Shown here: positions 1-7,998 of the stretch, one piece after another
Layout: every line of letters begins with the position of its first letter
Numbering within the stretch: position 1 is the stretch's first letter
Assembly: GCA_045128915.1 (NCBI GenBank)
Contig: JBGVIT010000038.1
Span: 1-13,847 of the forward strand
Length of the DNA: 13,847 nt
Reading direction: 5' to 3'
Origin: RGIG9115 sp045128915
Lineage (GTDB): Bacteria; Bacillota; Clostridia; UBA1381
The notes under the pieces: model-generated
Database searches by the model: none
The model's input: the letters and a program-made list of their open reading frames with translations, nothing else
What the model was told of the DNA's origin: nothing
Program-made: the position numbers and the translations under genes

Positions 1-3000
1 CTGAAATCTCTGTACTCATCATCACTTTCCATATTTTCGGTAAATTCATTGATGTTGTCTATGATTTTCTGAACGTTTTCAGGGTTCGCAAGTTCATCAG
101 CCATTTGCTGAACTGCATCTTCACGGGTGTCATCAGGGTTAAGGCTATCCATATACTCATAAAAATCATAATCATATATGAAATCTACAAGTTGTTCCGC
201 AAGTGGTTTTTGACTTCGTGCAAAGGATTCTATTTGCTTTCTTACTGCATCGGGAAGTTCCTCATAGTATTTGATAGTGTTACCATCACTACTTATATGA
301 GCAATAGTTTTATAGTCATTATCAACTTCTTCAAGTCTATTCCAAACAGTAGTGCCGTTTCCTTTGAAGCCAAAGCCGATGTCATATTTCTTTTCAGGTG
401 TAATGCCTAAAGCTTTATCTCTTGAAATAACCTTGTGTGGTTGTCTGTCATCGTCAACCAATATAACATCAAAGCCTTTTTCGGTTAATACATTAACATT
501 TTCCTCAAGTCTGTGTCTTGGGAATCCGCACATTGCATATACATTTTCTTCAATGGTTCTGTGTGTTACCTGAATATCAAGAGCAGATGCAACTTCTTCA
601 GCATCAACACCAAGAGCTTCATAGAAATCTCCAACCGGGAATAGTGCAACCGTCTTTCCGTCATCGTCAGCGTGTACTCTTGCATAAAAGTCTGCAAAGC
701 TTTCTTGTTCAGGTTCTTCATAGAACGGGGCAAGTTGCTCATCGGTTAAATATACCAAATCGTCAAAGGTCATACCTTCAATTTCATTTTCTATAAGGTC
801 TGACAGACTATCATATTTAAGTTCTTCTACAACCTTATCATCAACATATTTAACAAGGGCAAAATCGACAAGATTTAATTCAACCTGAATTTCGTGTTTA
901 CCATCTTCGGTTTCTGTAAATGCAACCTGAACTTTCCGTAGGTCTGAATAATCAGCACTTTCGTGTTGTAATTCTTTTTGCATATATTCATTGATAATTC
1001 CTTGTGCTTCGTCAAGCTCTGTGTATGTGACGGGAGCAGGTCTTTCTATATCGGGGAATAGATTAAATGTTCCATTTGCATACTGTTCGAGAATGTTTAA
1101 TGCTTCAGCTCGACTTTTATAATATCTGTCATCTTTTGGTGTTTCCATTACAAGGATGTGAAGCTCGTTTATCATTTCTGTCATCTGTTCAGTATTATCA
1201 AATCGCTCTATGATATATTTCCTTGCGGAAGTATCAACGAAATGCAAGTCCTTTGGATATGGCTTATATCTTGATTCATCCATAACATTCAAAAATGCAC
1301 TATGAACAGCAGTAGCAACACGTTCTCTCTCATAATTAGGAATGTTTTCTATCTCTTTTTGGTTGAGATAAACACCTCGCTTGATAAACTTATCAATCCG
1401 CTTTTCAACCTCATTCCATTTAAGCAGCGTTTGTGCGTATGGTTGCATTAAATCACCGTGACTAAATGCAATTCCTTTTCCATCGTGGCTCTCATTACGA
1501 TAACTGTCATAGCCACCACCGATTCCATATTCATGTTTCAGGTAAGTAATTCGTTCTTGCTTATCGGGGTGTGTTGTGAAGAAAATATATGTTCTGTATT
1601 TTCCATCGTGAACTCCCGTACCGCCAAGAAGAAGTTTAGAAATTTCATCTTCTGTAATAAATCTTACCGGGGGAACATACGAAAGTTCTTGTGAAGTATA
1701 TTGCTTTCTGACAATATATAAATCTTCAAGCATTTTATTGATTTCGTGCGGATTCATATACTTAAATCGAACTACATCCTTATGTTCATCATACAAATCG
1801 CAGAGTTTCTGAACCGCCGTTTTTGTAATATCAAGTCCGGCAGATGTTTTCAGAAATTCTTTCATTCGATTTGTAGATTCAGGGAATCCACCGTGTTGTT
1901 CAAATACTTCATCAGTAAACATACTAAAAAGTTGAGGGTAATCATCATAGTTCAAATCCCTATATATAAACCAAAACTTTTCCGCAGTTTGAGTATATAT
2001 GTAGTCATCAACCTGAAGAAGAACATCAGTAGAAGCGAATCGTCCCATATCAAGAAGTTCATCAATTCTTCTTGCGGCATCTTCCCAAGAAAGGTGATGT
2101 TTATTCACGGTTTCAACCGTATTACCATAGCTGATTGTAATTCCGTCATTGTTCCACCAAGTATAAATCTGTTTTTCATCGAGGACAAAGCCTTTTCCGT
2201 CTGTTTTATAATGGTCTTTCAAGAAAGCGACTTTATCTTCAATGGATTTATCTTTGCTGAATTCTGATACAATGGTAATAATACTGTCAGGGTGATGTGT
2301 TCCGTCACACAATACAGTATCTATAACTTGTTGGGGAATAGAAAAAGCAGGGCGAATATTGTTTAATCGCTCTGCTTCTCTTTGCATATCTTCTTGTATA
2401 TTGGAATCATCAATGAGGTCAAATAGACTTAACTGAGAACTAACTGTTTCAGCACTACCTCTTCGGCGGAATGTTTGAGGTTGTTCATAAGACCTGTCCA
2501 CCTCTGCGGGTTCTGTGCTTTCAGACTCTCGTTCACGCCCTCCGACAATGCCATTTTCTGCATCATCTGTTCCACTTGTTCTCTCGCTGTCTTGTCTATC
2601 TCGTGCAGGTGTTCCATCAATGTTCCTTTCAGCATCATCGCCGAGTAAAGGCTTCTGCGGTTCTGTTTCAGGAATTTCTTTCTCATCATCCCGTATTTGC
2701 CTATCGGGAGGTTGTTCTTCGGTGCTTCCAAGTTCGGTATCAGTATCCCGTTCTCGTTTCTGTATGTTATCTCTGCCATCATCATCCGTCCTTTCATTTT
2801 GGATTTGGTTTTCGTTTGCATTTTCGTCTTTGATAACATTGTACTGCTGATTTTCATTTTCTGCAAAATTTTTTGCCTGAATAATTTCTTTTTTTCTTTC
2901 AGCAGTAATGGTAGAGGATATTTCTCTGAGTGCTTGTTCGGATATTTCGCTTACTGCATTACCCAAAACTGATATTGCTTCAACAGAACTGAAATCAATG

Positions 3001-3638
3001 ATATGACGAAAATCTGTACTATCAAAAACTTCCTCCGGGTGCAATCCCATTCTTTGCATAACCATATATGCAACTGAAACTTCTGCCGTTTGCTGAAATT
3101 CAACATCAATGTTAAGGTCATCAATGTCTGCCAAAAAGCTATTCTCTTTAGCATATTTAAGTTCAGACAAATAATCTGCTTTGTTATCTTCAACTGCATT
3201 ATGAGCAGCACAGATAATTGAATCAATAAGAGTTGTATTTACTTTGAGTTCACCGAAAGTATTTTCAAGTGTTTCGATAATGGCATCGTCATACTTATCG
3301 TCATATTCCCAAAGTTTTATATCAACACCACGAATACCTTTGTAAGTGTCTGAAACATCAAACACATGGTCAAGATAAAAGTCAGCACCTCGTTCACGGA
3401 GAAGTGCAATACCTTTAGCACCTCTGTTGATTCTGCGTTTTAGTTTTTCGTTCCAAGTTTCAAAATCTGCACACGCTCGTGCATCGGGCCGTTGTGCATA
3501 GATTAAAACCTGATCTTCAAAGGAATATTTGTACTGCCACGATGCAGAATCAAGAAAAGCCATCCAATTTTCAACATTGGATAGCTCCTTTGAAGTTGTA
3601 TTCGCAAGCTCTGTAATGAGCTGCAATTTGGTTGCCAT
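1..3638 (-). CDS. N-terminal 1212 residues of a giant ICE polyvalent protein (ArdC-N/LtrC-like, helicase-methylase class), truncated by the window edge
   Basis: This frame is open without a stop from an ATG at 3638-3636 to the left edge, so the C-terminus is missing. The start has a GGAGGTG site (3647-3653) at good spacing. Residues 1-120 (motifs WMAFLDSASWQYKYSFEDQVLIYAQRP in substance, then RGAKGIALL) match the ArdC-N-like N-terminus of very large proteins of Clostridial conjugative elements, which usually carry SNF2/DEAD helicase and N6-adenine methylase domains further on. That C-terminal part is inferred, not seen. Residues about 258-400 are a hydrophilic, acidic, probably disordered linker. 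Residues 402-406 read QLSLF, a beta-clamp-type motif. Two related segments (about 465-530 and 690-750) share an LKxxY...SW/KW pattern. Residues about 985-1075 resemble MutS domain I. The gene is the last of the operon in this window. It probably acts in the recipient on incoming DNA (anti-restriction, modification, unwinding). Confidence 0.8.
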   Translation of the reverse strand, partial: MATKLQLITELANTTSKELSNVENWMAFLDSASWQYKYSFEDQVLIYAQRPDARACADFETWNEKLKRRINRGAKGIALLRERGADFYLDHVFDVSDTYKGIRGVDIKLWEYDDKYDDAIIETLENTFGELKVNTTLIDSIICAAHNAVEDNKADYLSELKYAKENSFLADIDDLNIDVEFQQTAEVSVAYMVMQRMGLHPEEVFDSTDFRHIIDFSSVEAISVLGNAVSEISEQALREISSTITAERKKEIIQAKNFAENENQQYNVIKDENANENQIQNERTDDDGRDNIQKRERDTDTELGSTEEQPPDRQIRDDEKEIPETEPQKPLLGDDAERNIDGTPARDRQDSERTSGTDDAENGIVGGRERESESTEPAEVDRSYEQPQTFRRRGSAETVSSQLSLFDLIDDSNIQEDMQREAERLNNIRPAFSIPQQVIDTVLCDGTHHPDSIITIVSEFSKDKSIEDKVAFLKDHYKTDGKGFVLDEKQIYTWWNNDGITISYGNTVETVNKHHLSWEDAARRIDELLDMGRFASTDVLLQVDDYIYTQTAEKFWFIYRDLNYDDYPQLFSMFTDEVFEQHGGFPESTNRMKEFLKTSAGLDITKTAVQKLCDLYDEHKDVVRFKYMNPHEINKMLEDLYIVRKQYTSQELSYVPPVRFITEDEISKLLLGGTGVHDGKYRTYIFFTTHPDKQERITYLKHEYGIGGGYDSYRNESHDGKGIAFSHGDLMQPYAQTLLKWNEVEKRIDKFIKRGVYLNQKEIENIPNYERERVATAVHSAFLNVMDESRYKPYPKDLHFVDTSARKYIIERFDNTEQMTEMINELHILVMETPKDDRYYKSRAEALNILEQYANGTFNLFPDIERPAPVTYTELDEAQGIINEYMQKELQHESADYSDLRKVQVAFTETEDGKHEIQVELNLVDFALVKYVDDKVVEELKYDSLSDLIENEIEGMTFDDLVYLTDEQLAPFYEEPEQESFADFYARVHADDDGKTVALFPVGDFYEALGVDAEEVASALDIQVTHRTIEENVYAMCGFPRHRLEENVNVLTEKGFDVILVDDDRQPHKVISRDKALGITPEKKYDIGFGFKGNGTTVWNRLEEVDNDYKTIAHISSDGNTIKYYEELPDAVRKQIESFARSQKPLAEQLVDFIYDYDFYEYMDSLNPDDTREDAVQQMADELANPENVQKIIDNINEFTENMESDDEYRDF
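2429..2779 (-). CDS. tnpV: TnpV-like protein, nested in the +1 frame within the giant gene
   Basis: This is a 116-aa ORF starting MAEITYRNENG and ending LKQLVLS. It has the hallmarks of the TnpV family known from Tn4451-type and related Clostridial elements: an N-terminal ITYR...G.LIPNL segment, PIGKYGMMRKKFLKQNRR, an LYSAMMLKGTLMEHL helix, an EIDKTA segment and a C-terminal MNNLKHSAEEVVLKQLV. Its length is normal for the family. The chosen start is the third ATG of an ATGATGATG run, because an AAAGGA site lies about 9 nt upstream. The frame remains open upstream to 2866. It lies entirely inside the coding region of the giant protein on the same strand but shifted by one base, over that protein's low-complexity linker. 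TnpV function is poorly understood; a small DNA-binding or excision accessory role is a guess. Family assignment is fairly sure; whether it is translated is not known. Confidence 0.65.
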   Translation of the reverse strand: MAEITYRNENGILIPNLEAPKNNLPIGKYGMMRKKFLKQNRRSLYSAMMLKGTLMEHLHEIDKTAREQVEQMMQKMALSEGVNESLKAQNPQRWTGLMNNLKHSAEEVVLKQLVLS

Positions 3639-3656
3639 TTTTATCTCACCTCCATA

Positions 3657-4187
3657 TTATCGTTCTCTTTCATTTTTCTTTTTAGCTTTGCCTGATAAAA
3701 GCATATTTTCTTTTTTGTCAAGCTTGCATATCTGTTTTACGATTTTCTGTCGTTCATTCCATAAGCGATTCATTGTTTTTTTGTCTTGTGGTGAGGGTGG
3801 ATTGTCCATTCTTTCTCTGAAATCTTCAATAGTCATATCCATACCCATTAGTTCACCCATAAGATTGTTTCTGTGTTGGCATAGCTTATAATCTTTCAAA
3901 AACAATTCTTCATTCATAGGAAGAATGGAATCTCTGTTTTTCTCAACAAACAAGCATATCTCTTTTGTTCCTTTAGGATATTCGACTTTCACACCATCAA
4001 ATTCTGTTTTATCCGGTCTGCCGGATATTAGCTTGATATTCCCGTTTTCGATTGTGAAATAATCTCTTTCCCAAGGAGTTCGGAGCTTTTTTCTGTCAAC
4101 ACCGTAGGCAGGATGTTCCATATCTAACGGAGTTTCCTTATACACTTGCATTTCATCAGGCAATTTATCAATTATTTTGTAGTACAT
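3657..4187 (-). CDS. Conserved-type hypothetical protein of the element, 176 aa
   Basis: I do not recognise a domain. The protein begins MYYKIIDKLPDEM and has a mixed N-terminal half (an ERDYFTIENGNIKLISG segment) followed by a mainly helical, charged C-terminal half with MGELMGMDMTIEDFRERMDN and a lysine-rich end finishing ERER. There is no signal peptide and no membrane segment, so it is probably cytoplasmic. The ATG is supported by a GAGGTGC site located directly after the stop codon of the preceding gene, 13 nt away. The stop lies 18 nt before the giant gene's ATG, with that gene's GGAGGTG in between. It is part of the accessory operon; its role is unknown. The C-terminal pattern methionine-rich helix plus basic tail could be a nucleic-acid or partner-binding segment, but this is speculation. 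Confidence 0.8.
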   Translation of the reverse strand: MYYKIIDKLPDEMQVYKETPLDMEHPAYGVDRKKLRTPWERDYFTIENGNIKLISGRPDKTEFDGVKVEYPKGTKEICLFVEKNRDSILPMNEELFLKDYKLCQHRNNLMGELMGMDMTIEDFRERMDNPPSPQDKKTMNRLWNERQKIVKQICKLDKKENMLLSGKAKKKNERER

Positions 4188-4200
4188 TTTAGAGCACCTC

Positions 4201-4575
4201 TTATCTGCTTATGCTTTTCTCTGCACGAAGCTTTTCAGCGTACTTAATGCCTTTTGAAACGGTATTGATTTCACCTGATTCCAACTTTGAAATGAATGTT
4301 GCCCGGTTCTGCTCATTAAAACAGTAGATATGTCTGCAAAGCCTTTGAACATTTCCGAGAGTATCGCTTTTCGGATTGATAATACCGCAAACAAGTTCAC
4401 CAACTTCATCTGTCGGATTAAGTTGTATTTGCAAAGTTCTTGCATTATCAAGCTTAATAACACTCAAGGGAGTAAGGACACCGATTTCTTCTAAACTCTT
4501 TTTGAGTTCATCAGCTTTACAAGTAAGCTCTGCAACAAGATTATTTGTTAAAAATCGCACTTTTGCAGTTACCAT
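4201..4575 (-). CDS. Small accessory protein, possibly ArdA-like antirestriction domain, 124 aa
   Basis: The start MVTAKVRF is chosen because AAGGAAGTGATGAAA precedes this ATG at good spacing; an ATG two codons earlier lies inside the spacer. The protein opens with a strand-rich segment (VRFLTNNLVAELTC) followed by a helix, KADELKKSLEEIG. It then has NVQRLCRHIYCFNEQNRATFISKL and a final helix containing KYAEKL. The order strand/helix followed by an L..L...I..L.....F pattern recalls the N-terminal and middle segments of ArdA-like antirestriction proteins of Gram-positive conjugative elements, which mimic B-form DNA to block type I restriction enzymes. Evidence is weak, because this protein is shorter than ArdA and is not strongly acidic. 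It sits 31 nt after the 339-aa gene and just before the 176-aa gene. An unrelated accessory function is equally possible. Confidence 0.75.
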   Translation of the reverse strand: MVTAKVRFLTNNLVAELTCKADELKKSLEEIGVLTPLSVIKLDNARTLQIQLNPTDEVGELVCGIINPKSDTLGNVQRLCRHIYCFNEQNRATFISKLESGEINTVSKGIKYAEKLRAEKSISR

Positions 4576-4606
4576 TTTCATCACTTCCTTTTATAGAATT
4601 GTGCGA

Positions 4607-5626
4607 TTATCTTTCAGGCTCCGTTTTATTTCTTTTTTTATCTTCGTTTGCAGCTTTAATCATCGCATTTGCAGTTTCTTTATTATCCTTCAGATAGTCA
4701 GGCTCCCGTTCCATAAAATCTTTGAGATAGTCCATAAACTCTGCTGAATCAATGTCAACACAATACTGTTTACAACCACTATTAAGATAGTTATAAAACT
4801 TCATCATTGTATCTTGCTTTGAAGCTTCCCGTATAAGTTCAAACGAGAACTCATTATATACAAGCTGACCGCCTGCAGTTGAATCGGGATTGTAGTATAT
4901 TTCTTCAAAGCCTGAATTCGTTTTGAAAAACTTATCCTGATTTACTGCATCAAAATTCTGCTCAACAAACCTTGTATTTCTGAATTTATCAAGTGCCTGA
5001 GTGTTATAACAGAAAGCATACAAATTGTATTCACCCAAACGAGGTTTGCAGCGAAGATAGTATGTATGTTTTTCAGTTACCACCTTAAAACCGCTAACCT
5101 CTTTATCCGTTGCACTACGGGTTGGTTTAAGGTTAAAGCAATTATTATACATATCCGAGCGACTTTTAAGAATCGGTGTTTCAGACTCTTTTCTGAAGTA
5201 GTTGATAACCTTATCAAACTCTTCTTTAAATTCCTGAGTTTTAAGGCTATCATTTTCCGGCCACCAAGTGCTGAAAAATGATTTACCTGTATCGAAGTCT
5301 GCACGGAGATGTCCTATACAACCTCTGTCGATGTTTTCATCTTCCTTAGCATACATAAACTCAAATTCATCGGGTGTAATGTTTTCGAGTGTGTATAACG
5401 GAGGTTCAGCCGGAGCATAAGTCCTTCCGTTTTGTTCATTTAACTCTGCCCATTGACATATATGATAACATCTACCATCAATATCCGTATGATATTCATC
5501 AATGTATTTACAATTTGCTCGTATTTTCTCGCCATCGGGTGTTGTAATCATAATCTGTCCGCCATCAGGAATACGAAACAGTTCATTGTAATGACTGTCA
5601 ATAAATCGTATTTCTTTATTATCCAT
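4607..5626 (-). CDS. Large polyvalent-protein-associated (LPD-like) accessory protein, 339 aa
   Basis: The N-terminal 75 residues (RFIDSHYNELFRIPDGGQIMI, CKYIDEYHTDIDG, CYHICQWAEL) form a compact domain that I have seen repeatedly in accessory proteins of Clostridial conjugative elements. It resembles the LPD-type modules associated with polyvalent proteins. The rest is a charged alpha/beta region with EKHTYYLRCKPRLGEYNLYAF near residue 190-215 and a helical, acidic-to-basic C-terminus ending NKTEPER. No enzyme motif is apparent. The ATG overlaps the stop of the upstream 179-aa gene (TAATG), and AAGGAGG lies within that gene's last codons, so translation should be coupled. It is probably cytoplasmic. 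A role in protecting or processing element DNA in the recipient is inferred from context only. Confidence 0.8.
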   Translation of the reverse strand: MDNKEIRFIDSHYNELFRIPDGGQIMITTPDGEKIRANCKYIDEYHTDIDGRCYHICQWAELNEQNGRTYAPAEPPLYTLENITPDEFEFMYAKEDENIDRGCIGHLRADFDTGKSFFSTWWPENDSLKTQEFKEEFDKVINYFRKESETPILKSRSDMYNNCFNLKPTRSATDKEVSGFKVVTEKHTYYLRCKPRLGEYNLYAFCYNTQALDKFRNTRFVEQNFDAVNQDKFFKTNSGFEEIYYNPDSTAGGQLVYNEFSFELIREASKQDTMMKFYNYLNSGCKQYCVDIDSAEFMDYLKDFMEREPDYLKDNKETANAMIKAANEDKKRNKTEPER

Positions 5627-6165
5627 TATCTTTCTACCTCCTTATGCGTTTTTGTGGGGAACTGCCAACCGTAAACTGCACCAATATCATCACCGAGCCT
5701 TTTTGTAACACGGGTTATATCTTGTCTTGTTGCAGTTCCGGCATAGAGTTTGTCTTGTAATCTTTCAATCTGACTATCGGTAACACCGTCCTTAAATGCA
5801 CGGTATAAATAATAGTTTGTTCCATCGTGATGAACTGCTTTGCATCGCAAATCACCAAGCTTATCAACATACCATTCGTTCATATCACAATCAGATTGAA
5901 AACAATCTTTGATATTTCCGCTATCAATCATTTTATATCCGTGTGCCCGTCCGTTCCAAAGACCTAAATCGCCAATAATGATAATACTCTGCGAAAGCTG
6001 AATGTTTAGATTTGCTCTCGTATCATCCAAGTAGTCATTATTTATTTCGTACATCTTTGAAATAAGAGTATCTTCGGAAGCATCAGGATATTGTTCAATA
6101 AGGTCATCACGCCAATCATTAAGGTCTAAATTTATATCCGACCAAACAATGTGTTTTTTATCCAT
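5626..6165 (-). CDS. Conserved-type hypothetical ICE protein, 179 aa
   Basis: I recognise this as a type common in Clostridial elements but know no function or domain name. It begins MDKKHIVWSDINLDLNDW and has a helical segment SEDTLISKMYEINNDYLDD. It then has a hydrophobic strand IIIIGDLGLWNGRAHGYK, a WYVDKLGDLRC motif, an AVHHDGTNYYLYR motif and a C-terminal helix. The aromatic-rich HHDGTNYYLYR stretch is the most distinctive part. There is no signal peptide or membrane helix. The ATG overlaps the TGA of the 302-aa gene (TGATG), and AAGGAGG sits inside that gene's KEVER codons. Its own last codons, encoding KEVER, carry AAGGAGG for the next gene. This is tight translational coupling on both sides. 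Confidence 0.82.
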   Translation of the reverse strand: MDKKHIVWSDINLDLNDWRDDLIEQYPDASEDTLISKMYEINNDYLDDTRANLNIQLSQSIIIIGDLGLWNGRAHGYKMIDSGNIKDCFQSDCDMNEWYVDKLGDLRCKAVHHDGTNYYLYRAFKDGVTDSQIERLQDKLYAGTATRQDITRVTKRLGDDIGAVYGWQFPTKTHKEVER

Positions 6166-7073
6166 CAGCGTTCAACCTCCTTGTGTGACTTTTTCTTTTC
6201 TTTGCCAACTTCTTTGAATTTTCCCGTATATTCAAACAGTTCATGTTCTCCGGGTAAATAGAGTTTTCTATTTTCAAGACATTTGAACACATCGCACTTT
6301 GAGTTACCTGAAGCTTTATAAAACTCACTATGCGAATAAATCTTGTCTGCCTTGCCGTGAACACCTTCGTAAGTTTCGCTCCACATTCTCATATCTTTAT
6401 CAGAGTGTAAATACTGTGATGTTTTATATATCGGTTCGTTTTTCGGCATATTACCAACAGGCAAGAAGTGATATTCACCGTATTGAAATGTATTAGGGTT
6501 TTTCATCGCTTTTTCGCACTCTAACACATCAACTAGCCATTCGGGATAATGTTCTTGTTTTAGCTCTCCAAGAATGTGAAAGCGTTCCCATCGTGATTGT
6601 TCTCCGTCAAGTAAACGATAATTAAATATTGCATTACCAATTGCACCCGGTCTTGCTCCGTTGCCACCCGTACATCTTATAATCTGATTTGATGCAGTTC
6701 TGTATTCGGCTCTCAAGCTTGACGGTTTTAAAACAAGAATCTTTCCTTCAAGGTTTTCTCCAAACACTTCGGTATTACACATTTCAGCGGTTATAAGTTG
6801 TTTCGGAACACCTTCTTTTATATATTCGTCAACAAGCCTTTCAACTTCATTTTCAATCCGGTCTGCATAATTCTTCAAAACCAAAATATAATCTTCACTC
6901 TTATAAACATTATTATAAAACTCATAGAAATCATTATTGTGCACATCACAAGCCATATAATAAAGTCCGTGTGGATCTTTAAGGTTTTCACACAATGCAA
7001 TTTCCTTTGTTCCTACAAACATAGAATTTACTACTTTGTATTCTCCAATTAGCCTTTTTTCTTCTTTTGGCAT
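6165..7073 (-). CDS. Accessory protein with a YodL/LPD-like core, 302 aa
   Basis: The start MPKEEKRLIG is supported by GAGGTG six bases upstream. A GTG at 7082 lies inside that site, so the longer version is unlikely. The central segment, roughly residues 120-165 (LRAEYRTASNQIIRCTGGNGARPGAIGNAIF, then LLDGEQSRWERFHILG), matches a region recurring in large accessory proteins of Clostridial ICEs, where a DEY.TP..Q....GG.GC.P...G motif precedes a DGE...R segment. The N-terminus (VGTKEIALCENLKDPHGLYYMACDV) resembles the first domain of the same family. The C-terminus is basic and ends KKKSHKEVER. The function is unknown; no catalytic motif can be identified with confidence. It begins 10 nt after the stop of the 63-aa gene and overlaps the next gene by one base. 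Confidence 0.8.
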   Translation of the reverse strand: MPKEEKRLIGEYKVVNSMFVGTKEIALCENLKDPHGLYYMACDVHNNDFYEFYNNVYKSEDYILVLKNYADRIENEVERLVDEYIKEGVPKQLITAEMCNTEVFGENLEGKILVLKPSSLRAEYRTASNQIIRCTGGNGARPGAIGNAIFNYRLLDGEQSRWERFHILGELKQEHYPEWLVDVLECEKAMKNPNTFQYGEYHFLPVGNMPKNEPIYKTSQYLHSDKDMRMWSETYEGVHGKADKIYSHSEFYKASGNSKCDVFKCLENRKLYLPGEHELFEYTGKFKEVGKEKKKSHKEVER

Positions 7074-7083
7074 TACTAACACC

Positions 7084-7275
7084 TCATTTCATATCGTTTT
7101 TATGCCTTGCAGCATATATCTCTGCATAGTTGCAGGGAGGGTATTTTTCTAAATCTGCTTTCACTTGCTCTGTTGTTTTACAGAAAGAACATTTACCGCT
7201 TTTACATAGCATTTCTGTTAAAATTCTGCATTTCTTTGGAGTATGAAAATGACAGTTTAATTTATTCAATTTCAT
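7084..7275 (-). CDS. Small cysteine-rich, probably zinc-binding protein, 63 aa
   Basis: The protein has eight potential metal ligands in its first 32 residues and one more at C48: C8, H9, H11, C16, C24, C29 and C32, with the spacing CHFHTPKKC and LCKSGKCSFC. This is the layout of a compact zinc-binding mini-domain that recurs in small ORFs of Clostridial elements (pattern KC..L....C....C..Y/C). Zinc binding is inferred from residues only. The ATG at 7275 lies inside the 66-aa gene, a 14-nt overlap, with GGACGGTG just upstream serving as a weak ribosome binding site. A GTG one codon earlier is possible. Its stop is followed within 10 nt by the 302-aa gene. It may be a DNA-binding or adaptor protein, but nothing in the sequence proves this. 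Confidence 0.72.
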   Translation of the reverse strand: MKLNKLNCHFHTPKKCRILTEMLCKSGKCSFCKTTEQVKADLEKYPPCNYAEIYAARHKNDMK

Positions 7276-7462
7276 CACCGTCCAATGCTTTTAATTCAAT
7301 AGTGCTTATAATTCTATATCCTCGACTTTTTGCAAATTCTTTAAGTTCACAAATAAGCTTTCTGCGTTCTTCTTTTTGAACATTCTTCAAGGCTTCGTAT
7401 GCCGTAGAATCGTTATAGCCACTATCGTTATATCGCATATCGGGTTGTTTAGTGTTTGGCAT
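7262..7462 (-). CDS. Small conserved-type hypothetical protein, 66 aa
   Basis: It begins MPNTKQPDMRYNDSGYND and has the segment YNDSTAYEALKNVQKEERRKLICELKE, seen repeatedly in short proteins of this element class, where it reads GYNDPTAYEA.KN. The first 20 residues look unstructured. Residues 20-50 are a charged amphipathic helix, followed by a short strand (RIISTIELKAL). It lacks cysteine pairs, membrane segments and recognisable DNA-binding motifs. The ATG is preceded by GAGAGGTGATGAT, in which GAGAGGTGA also encodes the last two residues and the stop of the 175-aa gene. The two are therefore translationally coupled with a 4-nt gap. The function is unknown. Confidence 0.75.
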   Translation of the reverse strand: MPNTKQPDMRYNDSGYNDSTAYEALKNVQKEERRKLICELKEFAKSRGYRIISTIELKALDGDEIE

Positions 7463-7466
7463 ATCA

Positions 7467-7994
7467 TCACCTCTCAGGCTCTCTTTTTTTATATTTGTTT
7501 TTCTTATCCACCTCAGAACCCCATATAGTTACATCCTTTGCAGGAATTTCACCTTCGTTGAGCAGTTTCATCAAAGTTTTCAATGTTCCGTGCTTTTCAG
7601 AATAATCTCTTATCTCATTACGATATGGTGTTGATAGAGTTCTACATAAAGAACATTCATTACTTTTACCAACACATCCGTCAACATCTCTGTATGTAGA
7701 TGCCATATACATCAGGTAATCGCATCCACACCCTGAACAATGAAAACATCTGTCCTCAACAATTCTGCTTGTGATTTCTTTACACTTTTCAGGAAAGAGT
7801 TCAATGTTTTTTCTTATGGCTTGTTTTGTAACAATCACATATTGAATCTTATTAAACCCCTCATAGTATAACGGTTTGATTTTATCTCTGTGCTTTTTTA
7901 TCACATCAAAAAATTCCTCAAAACCGTAAACATCTTCACGGTTTTCGTTTTTTGCATAAAACAAAGTGACATTCTTTTCTTTTCTTGAAAACAT
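7467..7994 (-). CDS. Hypothetical protein with a cysteine cluster, 175 aa
   Basis: The start MFSRKEKNVTLFY is chosen because GAGAGGTGA ends 5 nt before it. A longer frame starting at 8042 would run back into the upstream gene and is unlikely. The C-terminal half carries a dense cysteine set: CFHCSGCGC at residues 83-91, then C107, C114 and C117 in CVGKSNECSLC. Together with C71 this could bind one or two zinc ions, or less likely an iron-sulphur cluster. The N-terminal half is alpha/beta with a QYVIVTKQAI strand. The tail is lysine-rich and ends KKREPER. I do not recognise the family. It sits between the 85-aa and 66-aa genes with 4-nt gaps on both sides and uses near-identical junction sequences at each. 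Confidence 0.8.
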   Translation of the reverse strand: MFSRKEKNVTLFYAKNENREDVYGFEEFFDVIKKHRDKIKPLYYEGFNKIQYVIVTKQAIRKNIELFPEKCKEITSRIVEDRCFHCSGCGCDYLMYMASTYRDVDGCVGKSNECSLCRTLSTPYRNEIRDYSEKHGTLKTLMKLLNEGEIPAKDVTIWGSEVDKKNKYKKREPER

Positions 7995-7998
7995 AACA

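Noticed and set aside
1746..2267. Plus-strand 173-aa frame opposite the giant gene
   Set aside because: It lies wholly antisense to a continuous, family-matching frame, has no good ribosome binding site and resembles no protein.
2471..2850. Two plus-strand frames opposite the TnpV/linker region
   Set aside because: The region is low in stops on several frames because of its composition. The proteins are low-complexity and unlike known families.
2951..3226. Minus-strand 91-aa frame inside the giant gene, start region
   Set aside because: It is out of frame with a well-conserved part of the giant protein and lacks a ribosome binding site and family features, unlike TnpV.
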